64,000 nucleotides of DNA from Phocoena phocoena (GCF_963924675.1 NC_089236.1:28295319-28359318), one strand, 5' to 3'. Numbered from the stretch's first letter, positions 50,557 through 61,547 are shown. Numbers and translations are program-made. Notes: generated by a model not told the origin, from the letters alone.

Positions 50557-50900
50557 TAATTTTGGGGCTTCCCTGGTGGCACAGTGGTTGAGAATCTGCC
50601 TGCTCGTGCAGGGGACACAGGTTCGAGCCCTGGTCTGAGAGGATCTCACATGCCGCAGAGCAACTAGGCCCGTGAGCCACAACTTCTGAGCCTGTGCATC
50701 TGGAGCTTGTGCTCCACAACAAGAGAGGCCGCGATAGTGAGAGGCCCGCACACTGCAATGAAGAGTGGCCCCTGCTTGCCACAACTAGAGAAAGCCCTCA
50801 CACAGAAACGAAGACACAACACAGCAAAAGTAAATAAATTAATTAATAAACTCCTACCAATAACATCTTCTTTGGAAAAAAAAAAAAGTTTTAATTTTGG
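50557..50900 (+). mobile_element. long-form CHR SINE (CHR-1-like), copy 8
   Basis: A plus-strand SINE body at 50566-50891, about 110 bp longer than the other copies. After gtgagaggcccgcac it continues with tggcccctgcttgcc, cacaactagag, aaagccctcacacag and an AAATAAATTAATT tail. The duplication taattttgg is at 50557-50565 and 50892-50900. The extra tail is characteristic of the older, longer CHR form. Confidence 0.88.
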
Positions 50901-51282
50901 TGTACCCATGTGGGGAGGTGAGATCAAAGTCTTCCTACTCCACTGTCTTGATCACATTCTCTCACTTAGGTCCTAATAACAAAGTAGGCAATGTGTCCCA
51001 TGATGAAATAAATTTGTGGAAACAACATTGAGATAATATAACAATGTCCACATATGGAGGCTAGGGTGAGAAATGCTGAGTGCCTTCACATAAAAATTTA
51101 GAAAAAACAGAGGCAAAATTATCGAATTATGTTTAAACACTCTTTCATGTTCAAGATGTTGATAAGTATATTTGTATAAAAGATTTTATAAGGACTCAAA
51201 TACATAATTGCTTTCTTTTGATAAAAATGAATTGCCTCCTGAAAATACTTTTATGGAAATACATAGATGACAGCACATTTTA

Positions 51283-51506
51283 CTGACATTTTTTTTTTTT
51301 TTGCTGTATGCGGGCCTCTCACTGTTGTGGCCTCTCCCGTTGCGGAGCACAGGCTCCAGACGCACAGGCTCAGCGGCCATGGCTCACGGGCCTAGCCGCT
51401 CCGTGGCATGTGGGATCATCCCAGACCGGGGCACGAAACCGTGTCCCCTGCAACGGCAGGCGGACTCTCAACCACTGCGCTATCAGGGAAGCCCCTGACA
51501 TTTTTT
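51283..51506 (-). mobile_element. CHR-type SINE, copy 9
   Basis: Reverse-oriented body at 51295-51494, with duplication ctgacatttttt at 51283-51294 and 51495-51506. It is one of the best-preserved copies, with most CpGs intact. Confidence 0.95.
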
Positions 51507-54099
51507 ATTAAGTTACATTTTTAAAAATAATTCTCAAATCTTATCAGCATTCATATAAGTAAACAGTGTGTTTTACTGCTCATTTCCTAATAATTTAACC
51601 TGGCACCATCTGACAAAAAGATTATAACTATTAAAAACCACTTTAACATATTAGAAGTATCTCTTCTTGCAGAAAAATAATATGTTCACTTATTAAGATA
51701 TGCATATAAAGTCCATTTTGAAGATACATATTTTGCCTATGATTTCCTCATAGTGAAATAACATGTTAAAAAGAAAAGGTTTTTTGTTCGCTTGTTTTAT
51801 TTTCATTTTGTTTTTACAATTAGCTAAACTCAAAGCACTCAGAACACAATCTTTTTCCAGATTTTTCTGTTCTTACAAAGATATACAAGTTTTCAAATAT
51901 AAAATTACTGACATCTTAATTGCATAAATATGAGATATGAATGAGACTGTAACTCACTTCCAGAAACTTTTTTTAAATCAATATTTTCTAACAGGAAAGT
52001 TTAGAACTAAATTAAATCATAAACATAAAATGACATTTTTCCCATCCATATTTGTTAAAGGCACCAAATATACCTGAGAATACTACCATATATATAAAGA
52101 AAATAAAAGCCAGAAAAAAGTCACAGAACCTTGAAGGAAATAGCTATATAAAACAAAAATCACTCCAATACTAAACACATGTGACCTCCATAATAGACAA
52201 TTGAATTCTGAATCATGTCTCTGAGCTCATTATGTTTTGCTGCATAGGTATTTTATTTGGCTCCTGTTTCTTCAATTTTACTCCTAGGCAGAGAATCTGC
52301 TGAACCTCTGGAAGCTGGCAATTCAGCCAGGCAATTTACTTGTGCCCATATAACTGAACACAACATAGTGTCAACATTTACCTCTGCCAATTCCGGACGG
52401 CAAACACACTTTGGCTAGACCGTCACAAACCTGGACTAATGAGAAATATAAAGCCTCAGAAGGATCAAAGATTCAGTCTTTTCACATTAACAACAGAGGT
52501 TGGGATACCATATGTAATTGTTTCAATCTGCCTAGACAACTGTTCACCATCAATATTGCTCTACCCCCACAAACACAATCCTGGCCTCATCCATTGCACA
52601 GAAAATTTGTAGATAGGTTTGTGGTTGGGATTCTGTGTGATCTGCTGAGTGTGCATGTCTTATATGTTATGTGAGACAATATCTCATAGTTTCTTCCATG
52701 GCCAACTCTTCCTAAGATATGCCTGTGGTCATTTAACAACAACTAAAATTGTCTGAAATTATCCCAGCAGCCCTTGGTCAAAATACAGTGTTCTTCAGAT
52801 GAGCCCCAAGTGTCTGGTCTATTCTAACAGAACAATTTCTTAGTGTCTAGTGGTATCAACATTTGCTTTGAGCTTTCAGTTGGGTGAGGCAAATAAAATA
52901 TTTTAAATAATGATTTCCAATTACTTCTTGAAAAATAGGGGAAGTCCTGATTTTTTATTTTTTTATTTTTTATTTTTCTGAAACTGAACTTGTTCTTTGG
53001 GGAAAAATATTGCCCGTATTCACTCACATTTGTGGCAACACTTACAATACAAAAATTAATTGTGTAACTATACAATACTTCAGCCCAAAGGAGCACAGAT
53101 TCCAAATCTACTTGGTTCAGACTGCAGCTTCACTCTCCAAATAAGATTTATGACTCCACTTGGGACTTGCATTATTGGGCAGTGAGGGAACTTTACTAAG
53201 GAAGGGGAACATGTATTTAAGTCATGACAGAGTTCTGACAGATTTTCTCCTAGAAAGGATGGGAAGATTGAGAGTTACCTTAAATCCCCTTAAGACTCTT
53301 TTGATGGGAAGCAGTGAAGCAAGTTTAAGGTAATGTCGTTTTCTGCTGTTGTATCATACTATCTAAGATAAATTTCACCATCTAAGCTGCAATTTATCAA
53401 CGTTTTTAGTGATAGTGCAACAAATCATCCCAAAAAGAAAGTTGTTCAAGTTGCTTTCCCAAAACTAGTTGTTTTTCTGGTATTATGAAATTTAGATAAG
53501 TTGTAATTTTCTCTGTATGTTTAAATAATTTTATAACAGGAAACAACCTTAAGGGAACCAAGGTTGCCTGATTTTTAATACAATCTGTAGCTGAAAGGCG
53601 AAGCTGTTTAAATATTAATTCTGCAATGTCATTCATGACTAGATTCGGAAAAATATACTTCGGTTGCTACTACTGAATCCTCCCTGAATATGTTTCATGT
53701 TAATTGCTTGCTTTAATAAAGGTTAGGAGTGGATGACTTAGAAATAAAACCCAACAGTAAAAACAATCCTTTTATCCTTTTCTGCACTTATTTTCTTTTA
53801 TCATTTATCCTTATACTTCAATTCCTTTGTGCTTTTTTAACTGGCTATGACAATGGTGCAGAATGTTAAAAAGGTATATCTTGGTTCAAAGTCAGGTAAT
53901 AATAACCTTCTCTGGGAATGACCAACATAGAAGCTAAATATTAACCATTTTCAAATTTTCCTTTTTGACTTTGCTGGCGGTAATCTAATAAGATGTCAAT
54001 GTAAAAGTCTCTTTTAATATTCATGCCCACAATTATATGAATATGCAAGACTCTTCGTGCTCCTAATACAGAACAACAGCAAATATAAAGCGAGTCATG
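51507..54099. other. AT-rich intergenic DNA, no gene seen
   Basis: 2.6 kb with no recognisable domain. The frames at 52411-52674 and 52824-53105 are isolated and unsupported. This is the left flank of L1-C. Confidence 0.55.
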
Positions 54100-55372
54100 T
54101 GGAGAACTTCAAGATGGCAGGCGGATAAGACGTGGACATCACCTTCCTCCCCCGAAATACATCAGAAACACACCTACACGTGGAACAACTCCTATAGAGC
54201 ACCTACTGAACGCTGGCAGAAGACTTCAGACTTCCAAAAAGGCAAGAAATTCCCCCACGTACCTGTGTAGGGCAAAAGAAAAAAGAAAAAACAGAGACAA
54301 AAGAATAGGGACGGGACCTGCACTTCTGGGAGGGAGCTGTGAAGGAGGAAAAGTTTCCACACACAGAGAAGCCCCTTCACTGGCAGAGACGGGGGCTGGG
54401 CGGGGGTTGGTATGCTTCAGAGCCATGGAGGAGAGTGCAGCAACAGGGGTGCAGAGGGCAAAGTGGAGAGATTCCCACACAGACGATCGGCCGACCAGCA
54501 CTCACCAGCCCGAGAGGACTGTCTGCTCACCCGCCAGGACGGGTGGGGGCTGGGAGCCTGAAGGGGACTACTACACCACAGCTAGCCGGGAAGGAGTCTG
54601 GGAAAAAGTCTGGACCTGCCTAAGAGGCAAGAGACCATTGTTTCCTGGTGCACGAGGAGAGGGGATTCAGTGCAATGCCTAAACGAGCTCCAGAGATGGG
54701 TGCGAGCCGCGGCTATCAGCGCAGACCCCAGAGACGAGCATGAGATGCTAAGGCTGCTGCTGCCGCCACCAAGAAGCCTGTTTGCAAGCACAGGTCACTA
54801 TCCACACCTGCCCTCCTGGGAGCCTGTGCAGCCCGCCACTGCCAGGGTCCCGTGATCCGGGGACACCTTCCCTGGGAGAACACACGGCATGCCTCAGGCT
54901 CTTGCAATGTCACGCTGGCCTCTGCTGCCGCAGGCTTGCCCCGCATTCCATAACCCTCCCTCCCCCCAAGCCTGAGTGAGCCAGAGCCCCTGAATCATCT
55001 GCTACTTTAACCGCATCCTGTCTGAAGCGGGAACAGAAGCCCTCAGACAACCTCCATGCAGAGGCGGGACCAAATCCAAAGCTGAACCCCAGGAGCTGTT
55101 TGAACAAAGAAGAGAAAGGGAAATTTCTCACAGCAGCCTCGGGAACAGCAGATTATATCTCCACAATCAACTTGATGTACCCTGCATCTGTGGAATAACT
55201 GAATAGACAACTAATTATACCAAAATTGAGGCGGTGGACTTTGGGAGCAACTGTAGACTTGAGGTTTGCTTTCTGCATCTAATTTGCCCTGGCTTTATGT
55301 TTATATTAGTTTAATATTTGGAGTTTATTACCATTGGTAGATTTGTTTATTGATTTGATTGCTCTCTTCCTC

Positions 55373-55375
<3 letters not shown>

Positions 55376-55412
<37 letters not shown>
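55376..55412. repeat. (TA)n microsatellite in L1-C 5' UTR
   Basis: About 18 uninterrupted TA units absent from L1-A and L1-B at this place, so it expanded after insertion. Confidence 0.95.
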
Positions 55413-55416
<4 letters not shown>

Positions 55417-55877
55417 TTGTTGTTGTTTTTCTTTTTCTGTTTATGTGAGTGTGTATGTGTGTGCTTCTTTGTGTGATTTTGCCTATATAGCTTTGCTTTT
55501 ACCATTTGTCCTAGGGTTCTGACTGCCTTTTTTTTTTTTTTTTGGTATAGTTTCTAGGACTTGTTATCATTGGTAGATTTTGTTTCTTTGTTTTGGTTGC
55601 TCTCTCTTTCTTTCTCTTTTTTTTAATTACTTTAAAATTTTTAATAATCATTTTTTATTTTAATAAATTATCTTTTCTTTCTTTCTTTCCTTCTGTCTTT
55701 CTTTCTTTCCCTTTTTCTTTTCTTTCTTTCTTTCATTTTTTCTCCCATTTCTTCTGAGCTGTTTGGCTGACAGGGTCTTGGTGCTCTGACCAGTTGTCAG
55801 GGCTCTGTCTCTGAGGTGGGAGAGCCAAGTTCAGGACACTGGCCCACAAGAGACCTCCCAGCTCCACATACTAGCAA

Positions 55878-56159
55878 ATGGTAAAAATCTCCCAGAGATC
55901 TCCATCTCAATACCAAGACCCAGCTTCACTCAACGACCAGCAAGCTACAGTGCTGGACACCCTATGCCAAACAGCTAACAAGACAGAAACACAACCTCAC
56001 CCATTAGCAGAGAGGCTGACTAAAATAATAATAAGGTCACAAACACCCCAAAACACACCACCAGATGTGGTCCTGACCACCAGAAAGACAAGATCCAGCC
56101 TCATCCACCAGAACACAGGCACCAGTCCCCTCCACCAGGAAACCTACACAACCCACTGA
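55878..56159 (+). other. small sense-strand open frame upstream of L1-C ORF1
   Basis: A 93-codon frame whose last 69 codons are colinear with the frame at 20344-20553 in L1-A (shared stretches TQPHPLAERL, QTPQNTPPDV and SSLIH, and the same stop position). It has no domain. It may be an upstream ORF of this L1 lineage or incidental. Confidence 0.4.
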
Positions 56160-56256
56160 ATCAACCTTATCCACTGGAGGCAGACACCAAAAACAATGGG
56201 AACTACAAACCTTCAGCCTGCAAAAAGAAGACTCCAAACACAGTAAGTTAAGCAAA

Positions 56257-57158
56257 ATAAGAAGACAGAGAAATATGCAGCAGACAGAGGAGCAAGGTAA
56301 ACACTCACCAGACCAAATAAATGAAGAGGAAATAGGCAGTTTACCTAAAAAAGGATTCAGAGTAATGATAGTAAAGATGATCCAAAATCTTGGAAACAGA
56401 ATGGAGAAAATACAAGAAACCTTTAACAAGGACCGAGAAGAAATAAAGAGCAAACAAACAATAATGAACAACACAATAAATTAAATTAAAAATTCTCCAG
56501 AAGAAATCAATAGCAAAATAACTGAGGCAGAAGAACAGATAAGTGACCTGGGAGATAAAATAGTGGAAATAATTACTGCAGAGCAGAATAAAGAAAAAAA
56601 GCATGAAAAGAACTGAGGACAGTTTTACAGAAGTCTGGGACAACATTAAATGCAGCAACATTCAAATCATAGGGGTCCATGAAGAAGAATAGGACAAGAA
56701 AGGGACTGAGAAAACATTTCAAGAGATTATAGTTGAAAAATTCCATAATATGGGAAAGGAAAGAGTCAATCAAGTCCAGAAAGTGCAGAGAGTCCCATAC
56801 AGGATAAATCCAAGGAGAAAAATGCCACAACACATATTACTCAAACTATCAAAAATTAAATACAAAGACAAAAATTAAAAGCAGCAAGGGAAAAACAACA
56901 AAGAATATACAAGGAAATCCCCATAAGTTTAACAGCTGATCTTTCAGCAGAAATTCTGCAAGCCTGAAGTGAATGGCAGGAAATATGTAAAGTGATGAAA
57001 GGGAAATACCTACAACCAAGATTACTCTAACCAGAAAGGATCTCATTCAGATTTGACAGAGAAATTAAAAACTTTACAGACAAGCAAAAGCTAAGAGAAT
57101 TCACCACAACCAAATGACCAAACCAGCTTTACAACAAATGCTAAAGGAAATCATCTAG
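56257..57158 (+). pseudogene. L1-C ORF1, broken
   Basis: The frame corresponding to L1-A ORF1. The start codon position reads ATA at 56257-56259, and stops or frameshifts occur near 56484, 56600 and later. Recognisable coiled-coil text (aggcagaagaacagataagt) and C-terminal text remain. It is not functional. Confidence 0.9.
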
Positions 57159-57217
57159 TCAGAGAACACAAGATAAATAAACTACCTACAAAAACAAACC
57201 CAAAACAATTAATAAAT

Positions 57218-57416
57218 GGTAATAGGGGGCTTCCCTGGTGGTGCAGTGGTTGAGAGTCCGCCTGCCAATGCAGGGGACACAGGTTCGTGCTCCGGTCTGG
57301 GAAGATCCCTCATGCTGTGGAGCAGCTGAGCCTGTGAGCCATGGCTGCTGAGCCTGTGTGTCCAGAGCCTGTGCTCCACAATGGGAGAGGCCACAACAGT
57401 GAGAAGCCCACATACC

Positions 57417-57451
<35 letters not shown>

Positions 57452-57458
57452 TAATAGG
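57218..57458 (+). mobile_element. CHR-type SINE, copy 10, inside L1-C ORF2 start
   Basis: Plus-strand body at 57227-57449 with a 30-nt poly-A. The duplication ggtaatagg is at 57218-57226 and 57450-57458. It inserted within codons 1-4 of ORF2, so it disabled translation of ORF2 from its own start. Confidence 0.95.
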
Positions 57459-60003
57459 AACATATATATTCAATAATTACCTTAAATGTAAATAGATTAA
57501 ATGTTCCAACCAAAAGTAATAGACTGGCTGAATGAATACAAAAACAAGAACCATATATATGCTGTCTACAAGAGACACACTTCAGACCAACAGACACATA
57601 CAGACTGAAAGTGAGAGGATGGAAAATGGTATTCCATGCAAATGGAAATCAAAAGAAAGCTGGAGTAGCAATCTCATATCAGAAAAAATAGACTTTAAAA
57701 TAAAGACTATTATAAGAGACAAAGAAGGACACTATGTAATGATCAAGGGATCAAGCCAAGAGGAAGATATAACAATTGTAAATATTTAAGCACCCAACAT
57801 AGCAGCACCTCAATATGTAAGGCAAATGCTAACAGCCATAAAAGGGGAAATAGACAATAACACACTAATAGAATGGGACTTTAATATCCCACTATCACCA
57901 ATGGACAGATCACCCACAATGTAAATGCATAAGGAAACAAAAGCTTTAAATGATTTATTAAACAAGATGGACTTAGTTGATATTTATAGGGCATTCCATC
58001 CAAAAACAACAGAATACACTTTCTTCTCAAGTGCTCATGAAACTTTCTCCAGGATAGATCATATCTTGGGTCACAAATCAAGCCTTGTTAAATTTAAGAA
58101 AATTGAAATCATATCAAGTATGTTTTCTGACCACAACACTATGAGACTAGATAGCAATTACAGGAAAATATCTGTAAAAAGTGCAAACACATGGAGGCTA
58201 AACAATATACTACTTAATAACCAAGAGAGCCCTGAAGAAATAAAAGAGGAAATCAAAAATACCTAGAAACAATGACAATGAAAACACGATGACCCAAAAC
58301 CTAGGGGATGCAGCAAAAGCAGTTCTCAGAGGGAAGTTTATAGCAATAGAATCCTACCTCCAGAAACAAGAAACATCTCAAATAAACAATGTAACCTTAC
58401 ACCTAAAGCAATTAGAGAATGAAGAACAAAAAAACACAAAATTAGCAGAAGGAAAAAAAATCATAAAGATCAGATCAGAAATAAATGAAAAAAAGAAGGA
58501 AACAATAGCAAAGATCAGTAAAACTAAAAGATGGTTCTTTGAGAATATAAAGAAAATTGATAAACTGTTAGCCAGACTCATCAAGAACAAAAGGGAGAAA
58601 ACTCAAACAAAATTAAAATTGAAAAGTAACAACTGACACTGCAGAAATAAAAGGGATCATGAGAGATTACTACAAGCAACCATATGCCAATAAAATGGCC
58701 AACATAGAAGAAATGGACAAATTCCTAAGATAGCACAACCTTCTGAAATTGAACCAGGAAGACATAGAAAATATAAACAGAGATATCACAAACACTAAAA
58801 TTGAGACTGTGATTAAAAATCTTTCAACAAACAAAAGTCCAGGACCAGATGGCTTCACAGGCAAATTCTAACTACTAGAGCTAAACAATGAATTTGGTAA
58901 AGTAGCAGGATAAAGAATTCATGCAGAGAAATCTTGCATTCCTATACACTAATGATGAAAACCCTGAAAGAGAAATTAAGGAAACACTCTCATTTATCTT
59001 TGCAACAAAAAACTGAGAATACCTAGGAATAAACCAACCTAAGGAGACAAAAGACCTGTATGCAGAAAACTATAAGATACTGATGAAAGAAATTAAAGAT
59101 GATACCAACAGATGGAGAAATACACCATATTCTTGGATAGGAAGAACCAATATTGTGAAAATGACTATACCACCCAAAGCAATCTACAGATTCAATGCAA
59201 TTTCTATCAAACTACCAGTGTCATTTTTCACAGAACTAGAAAAAAAAATTTCACAATTTGTATGAAAACACAAAAGACCCCAAACAGCTGAAGCAATTTT
59301 GAGAAAGAAAACCAGAGCTGGAGGAATCAGGCTCCCAGATTTCAGAATATACTGCAAAGCTACAGTAATTAAGACAGCATGGTACTGACACAGAAACAGA
59401 AATATAGATCAATGGAACAGGATAGAAAGCCCAGAGATAAACCCACACACATATAGTTGCTTTACTTTTGGCAAAGGTGTCAAGAATATACAGTGGAGAA
59501 AAGACAGCCTTTTCAATAAATGGTGCTGGGAAAACTGGAGAGCTACATGTAAAATAAAGGAAATAGAACACTCCTTAACACCATACACAAAAATAAACTC
59601 AAAATGGATCAAAGACCTAAATGTAAGGTCACACACTATAAAACTCTTAGAGGAAAAATTAGGCAGAACACTCTATGACATAAATTACAGCAAGATCCTT
59701 TTTTTACCCAACTCCTAGAGAATTGGAAATAAAAACCAAAATAAACAAATGGGACTTAATGAAACTTAAAAGCTTTTGCACAGCAAAGGAAACCATAAAC
59801 AAGATGAAAAGACAATCCTCAGAGTAGGAGAATATATTTGAAAATGAAGCAACTGACAAAGGATTAATCTCCGAAATTTACAAGCAGCTCATGTAGCTCA
59901 ATGTCAAAAAAAAACAACAATCCAAAAGTGGGCAAAGACCTAAATAGACATTTCTCCAAAGAAGATATACAGATTGCCAACAAACACGTGAAAGAATGCT
60001 CAA

Positions 60004-60009
60004 TATCAT
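60004..60009. other. candidate retroviral target site (left copy)
   Basis: tatcat is the last L1-C hexamer before the LTR, so it is the expected 6-bp target duplication of a class II retrovirus. The partner would lie after the 3' LTR, outside the window. Confidence 0.5.
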
Positions 60010-60097
60010 TGTCGGGAGCCGCATAAGAAGTGCCTTTGAGTCTCAGCACGGACGAGACCCATAGTGCCTAGCAAAGCTGGTACTATCAGGTACAAAT

Positions 60098-60622
60098 ATG
60101 GAGAAGCAAAGCTCTCCTCTGTGTGGTTCCCCTTGTTTTCCCCTGGTTTGGCTTAAAGTGATTTTTATAGGATTACTATTAATGTTAGGAAATATCCCCA
60201 GTTCCGACGGAGGGTTTAAGGAAAAACCCCAACTTAGGGTAAAACCAAAAAAGACTCCGGCTCCCCCAATGACTACACCCGAAATCCCCACTCCCAGGCC
60301 AGGACATTGGGTGCAGGGAAACACAACAGGAGCATTTGTGTGGCAAGAGCTTACGTTAGAAGAAAAGCTAAATGAACTATGGCCCCCCTGGGGAGTAATA
60401 GATATGCTGGGAAATATTTGGGTAAGGTGGCGAGGAGGACTTATGCTACGTTGGGTGTATTCAAAGCTGGATGAAGTAGGCTACATGGCAAGCTTATACA
60501 AGTTACATTGCTCTTTGTGCAGAAATGCTTATAAAGGACAAATTATATATTGTAAGTATTTTGCAAAGGAATTTGCTAATAGGTTTAAGGTAGAATGTCC
60601 ACCCCCAAAGCCTCCCAAATAA
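60098..60622 (+). CDS. U3-encoded 174-codon open frame, unknown protein
   Basis: Uninterrupted frame inside U3, also open upstream only back to a stop at 60062. Residues 16-31 are hydrophobic (LVWLKVIFIGLLLMLG), compatible with a signal peptide or signal anchor. Residues 44-68 are proline/lysine/threonine-rich. N75-T-T is a glycosylation sequon. Residues 95-121 are tryptophan-rich. The tail has cysteines at 138, 141, 152 and 167 and ends PPPKPPK. Its place inside the LTR recalls the MMTV LTR gene sag, but I see no sequence resemblance and do not call it that. In the 3' LTR it could be reached by a spliced transcript. An intact frame in an otherwise broken provirus is notable, but could be chance. 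Confidence 0.55.
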   Translation: MEKQSSPLCGSPCFPLVWLKVIFIGLLLMLGNIPSSDGGFKEKPQLRVKPKKTPAPPMTTPEIPTPRPGHWVQGNTTGAFVWQELTLEEKLNELWPPWGVIDMLGNIWVRWRGGLMLRWVYSKLDEVGYMASLYKLHCSLCRNAYKGQIIYCKYFAKEFANRFKVECPPPKPPK

Positions 60623-60701
60623 TTATAAGGAAAAATGTGCGATGTCTGAAGGATAACGGTGAATGTGTAAAGCCTATGGGAGAGAATTTTTATTACTGTA
60701 T

Positions 60702-61090
60702 GGGTTTGTAATTGTTAAGAGAAGAATATGCTTAAGTTTTGGGTTTGTAATTGTTAAGAGAAGAATGTACTTAAGTTTTGGGTTTGTAATTGTTAAGAGA
60801 AGAATATGCTTAAGTTTTGGGTTTGTAATTGTTAAGAGAAGAATGTACTTAAGTTTTGGGTTTGTAATTGTTAAGAGAAGAATATGCTTAAGTTTTGGGT
60901 TTGTAATTGTTAAGAGAAGAATGTACTTAAGTTTTGGGTTTGTAATTGTTAAGAGAAGAATGTACTTAAGTTTTGGGTTTGTAATTGTTAAGAGAAGAAT
61001 GTACTTAAGTTTTGGGTTTGTAATTGTTAAGAGAAGAATGTACTTAAGTTTTGGGTTTGTAATTGTTAAGAGAAGAATGTGCTTAAGTTT
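60702..61090 (+). repeat. ten 39-bp tandem repeats in U3
   Basis: gggtttgtaattgttaag begins at 60702, 60741, 60780, 60819, 60858, 60897, 60936, 60975, 61014 and 61053. Two unit types differ at gaatatgc (A) versus gaatgtac (B). The order is A B A B A B B B B followed by a hybrid (gaatgtgc). Because 39 is divisible by three, the whole array lies in one open frame (60663-61103) repeating GFVIVKRR(I/M)(C/Y)LSF. The location upstream of TATA makes it an enhancer-array candidate. Confidence 0.96.
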
Positions 61091-61388
61091 GTACCTTGAT
61101 TAATGGCCTGATTGAATAGAATGTGCAAATACAAGAACATCTGCTTTTAAGAAAGGTGAAGAAACCGCAAACAGAATTCCAGACCTAGATGTGACCAAGA
61201 TATACCTAACCACAGGGGATGAAAGAGACCACAGGAGATAAGAGGATTACCTGATCATAAAACCTGCCTAACCTGCTGATATAATCTTTTGATGTAAATG
61301 ACCTTTGGTTTTACTGTTGTGTACCTTTATTTTGTGGCTTTGGTATGAGAACTAGAATGTTAAGATTGAAAGTGAGATTGCCTCACAG

Positions 61389-61396
61389 TATAAAAA
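61389..61396 (+). promoter_or_regulatory. LTR TATA box
   Basis: TATAAAAA about 130 bp before the LTR end, the expected place for the U3 core promoter. Transcription would start about 25-30 bp downstream. Confidence 0.8.
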
Positions 61397-61412
61397 GCTT
61401 CGGAATTGTAAC

Positions 61413-61418
61413 AATAAA
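61413..61418 (+). terminator. LTR polyadenylation signal
   Basis: AATAAA shortly after the TATA box. In the 3' LTR the same motif would direct cleavage a few tens of bases later. Confidence 0.75.
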
Positions 61419-61521
61419 TTGGCAGATCCTCGCATCCTCTGAGGTGTCTTGCGTTCTGTCCACGCCGACTCCGTCTCCCCTTTGGGTGAAACCTGTTCTG
61501 CTGGGGCTGGTCCCCGGCAAG

Positions 61522-61539
61522 TGGCGCCCGAACAGGGAC
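61522..61539 (+). other. primer-binding site, tRNA-Lys3 class
   Basis: TGGCGCCCGAACAGGGAC is an 18-nt complement to the 3' end of tRNA-Lys3, two bases after the LTR. This primer choice is shared by lentiviruses and MMTV. Confidence 0.95.
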
Positions 61540-61547
61540 CTGAAGGG

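Larger units (their letters stand above)
48520..50975 (-). mobile_element. 5' half of an older L1 (ORF1 start plus monomeric 5' UTR)
   Basis: Minus strand. 48590-48900 corresponds to the N-terminal part of an L1 ORF1 (text related to ttatcaggtagattgc and the coiled-coil coding region). It is followed by a long GC-rich 5' UTR made of diverged tandem units, ending near gggaggtgagatcaaagtc at about 50920. ORF2 and the 3' end are absent. The copy is older than L1-A, L1-B and L1-C. CHR copy 8 lies in its 5' end. Confidence 0.75.
54100..60009 (+). mobile_element. LINE-1, copy L1-C, interrupted by SINE and retrovirus
   Basis: A plus-strand L1 beginning ggagaacttcaagatggc, colinear with L1-A (reverse) through 5' UTR, ORF1, spacer and ORF2. 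A CHR SINE sits at the ORF2 start. About 0.7 kb of ORF2 is deleted at about 58870. The element is cut at 60009 by the retroviral LTR; its 3' end should lie beyond the provirus, outside the window. Confidence 0.94.
57216..60009 (+). pseudogene. L1-C ORF2, interrupted and internally deleted
   Basis: The ATG at 57216-57218 is followed after three codons by CHR copy 10. Endonuclease remnants lie in 57532-57789 (stop in place of the residue after VNI) and 57925-58266, and linker in 58289-58636. At about 58870 the sequence jumps from the fingers region (PGPDGF) to the region after FADD (the [14 protein letters not shown] text). About 710 bp including the catalytic FADD box is missing relative to L1-A. 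59083-59265 and downstream continue the thumb/C-terminal part until the retroviral insertion at 60009. Confidence 0.92.
60010..61519 (+). repeat. 5' long terminal repeat, 1,510 bp
   Basis: Starts TGTCGGGAGCC exactly where L1-C stops and ends CCCCGGCA two bases before the primer-binding site, giving the canonical TG...CA. It is long for a retroviral LTR, similar in size to that of MMTV. U3 contains a 174-codon frame (60098-60622) and a 39-bp tandem array (60702-61090). TATAAAAA is at 61389-61396 and AATAAA at 61413-61418. R/U5 covers roughly the last 100 bp. Confidence 0.9.

Noticed and set aside
60098..60622. Calling the LTR frame an MMTV-type superantigen gene
   Set aside because: Only the position agrees. 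The length is about half and I see no sequence similarity, so I left the product unnamed.
60663..61103. 146-codon repetitive open frame over the 39-bp array as a real protein
   Set aside because: The frame is open because the unit is 39 bp and has no stop in that phase. The start is arbitrary and the peptide is a monotonous repeat. I list the array as a repeat and only mention the frame.
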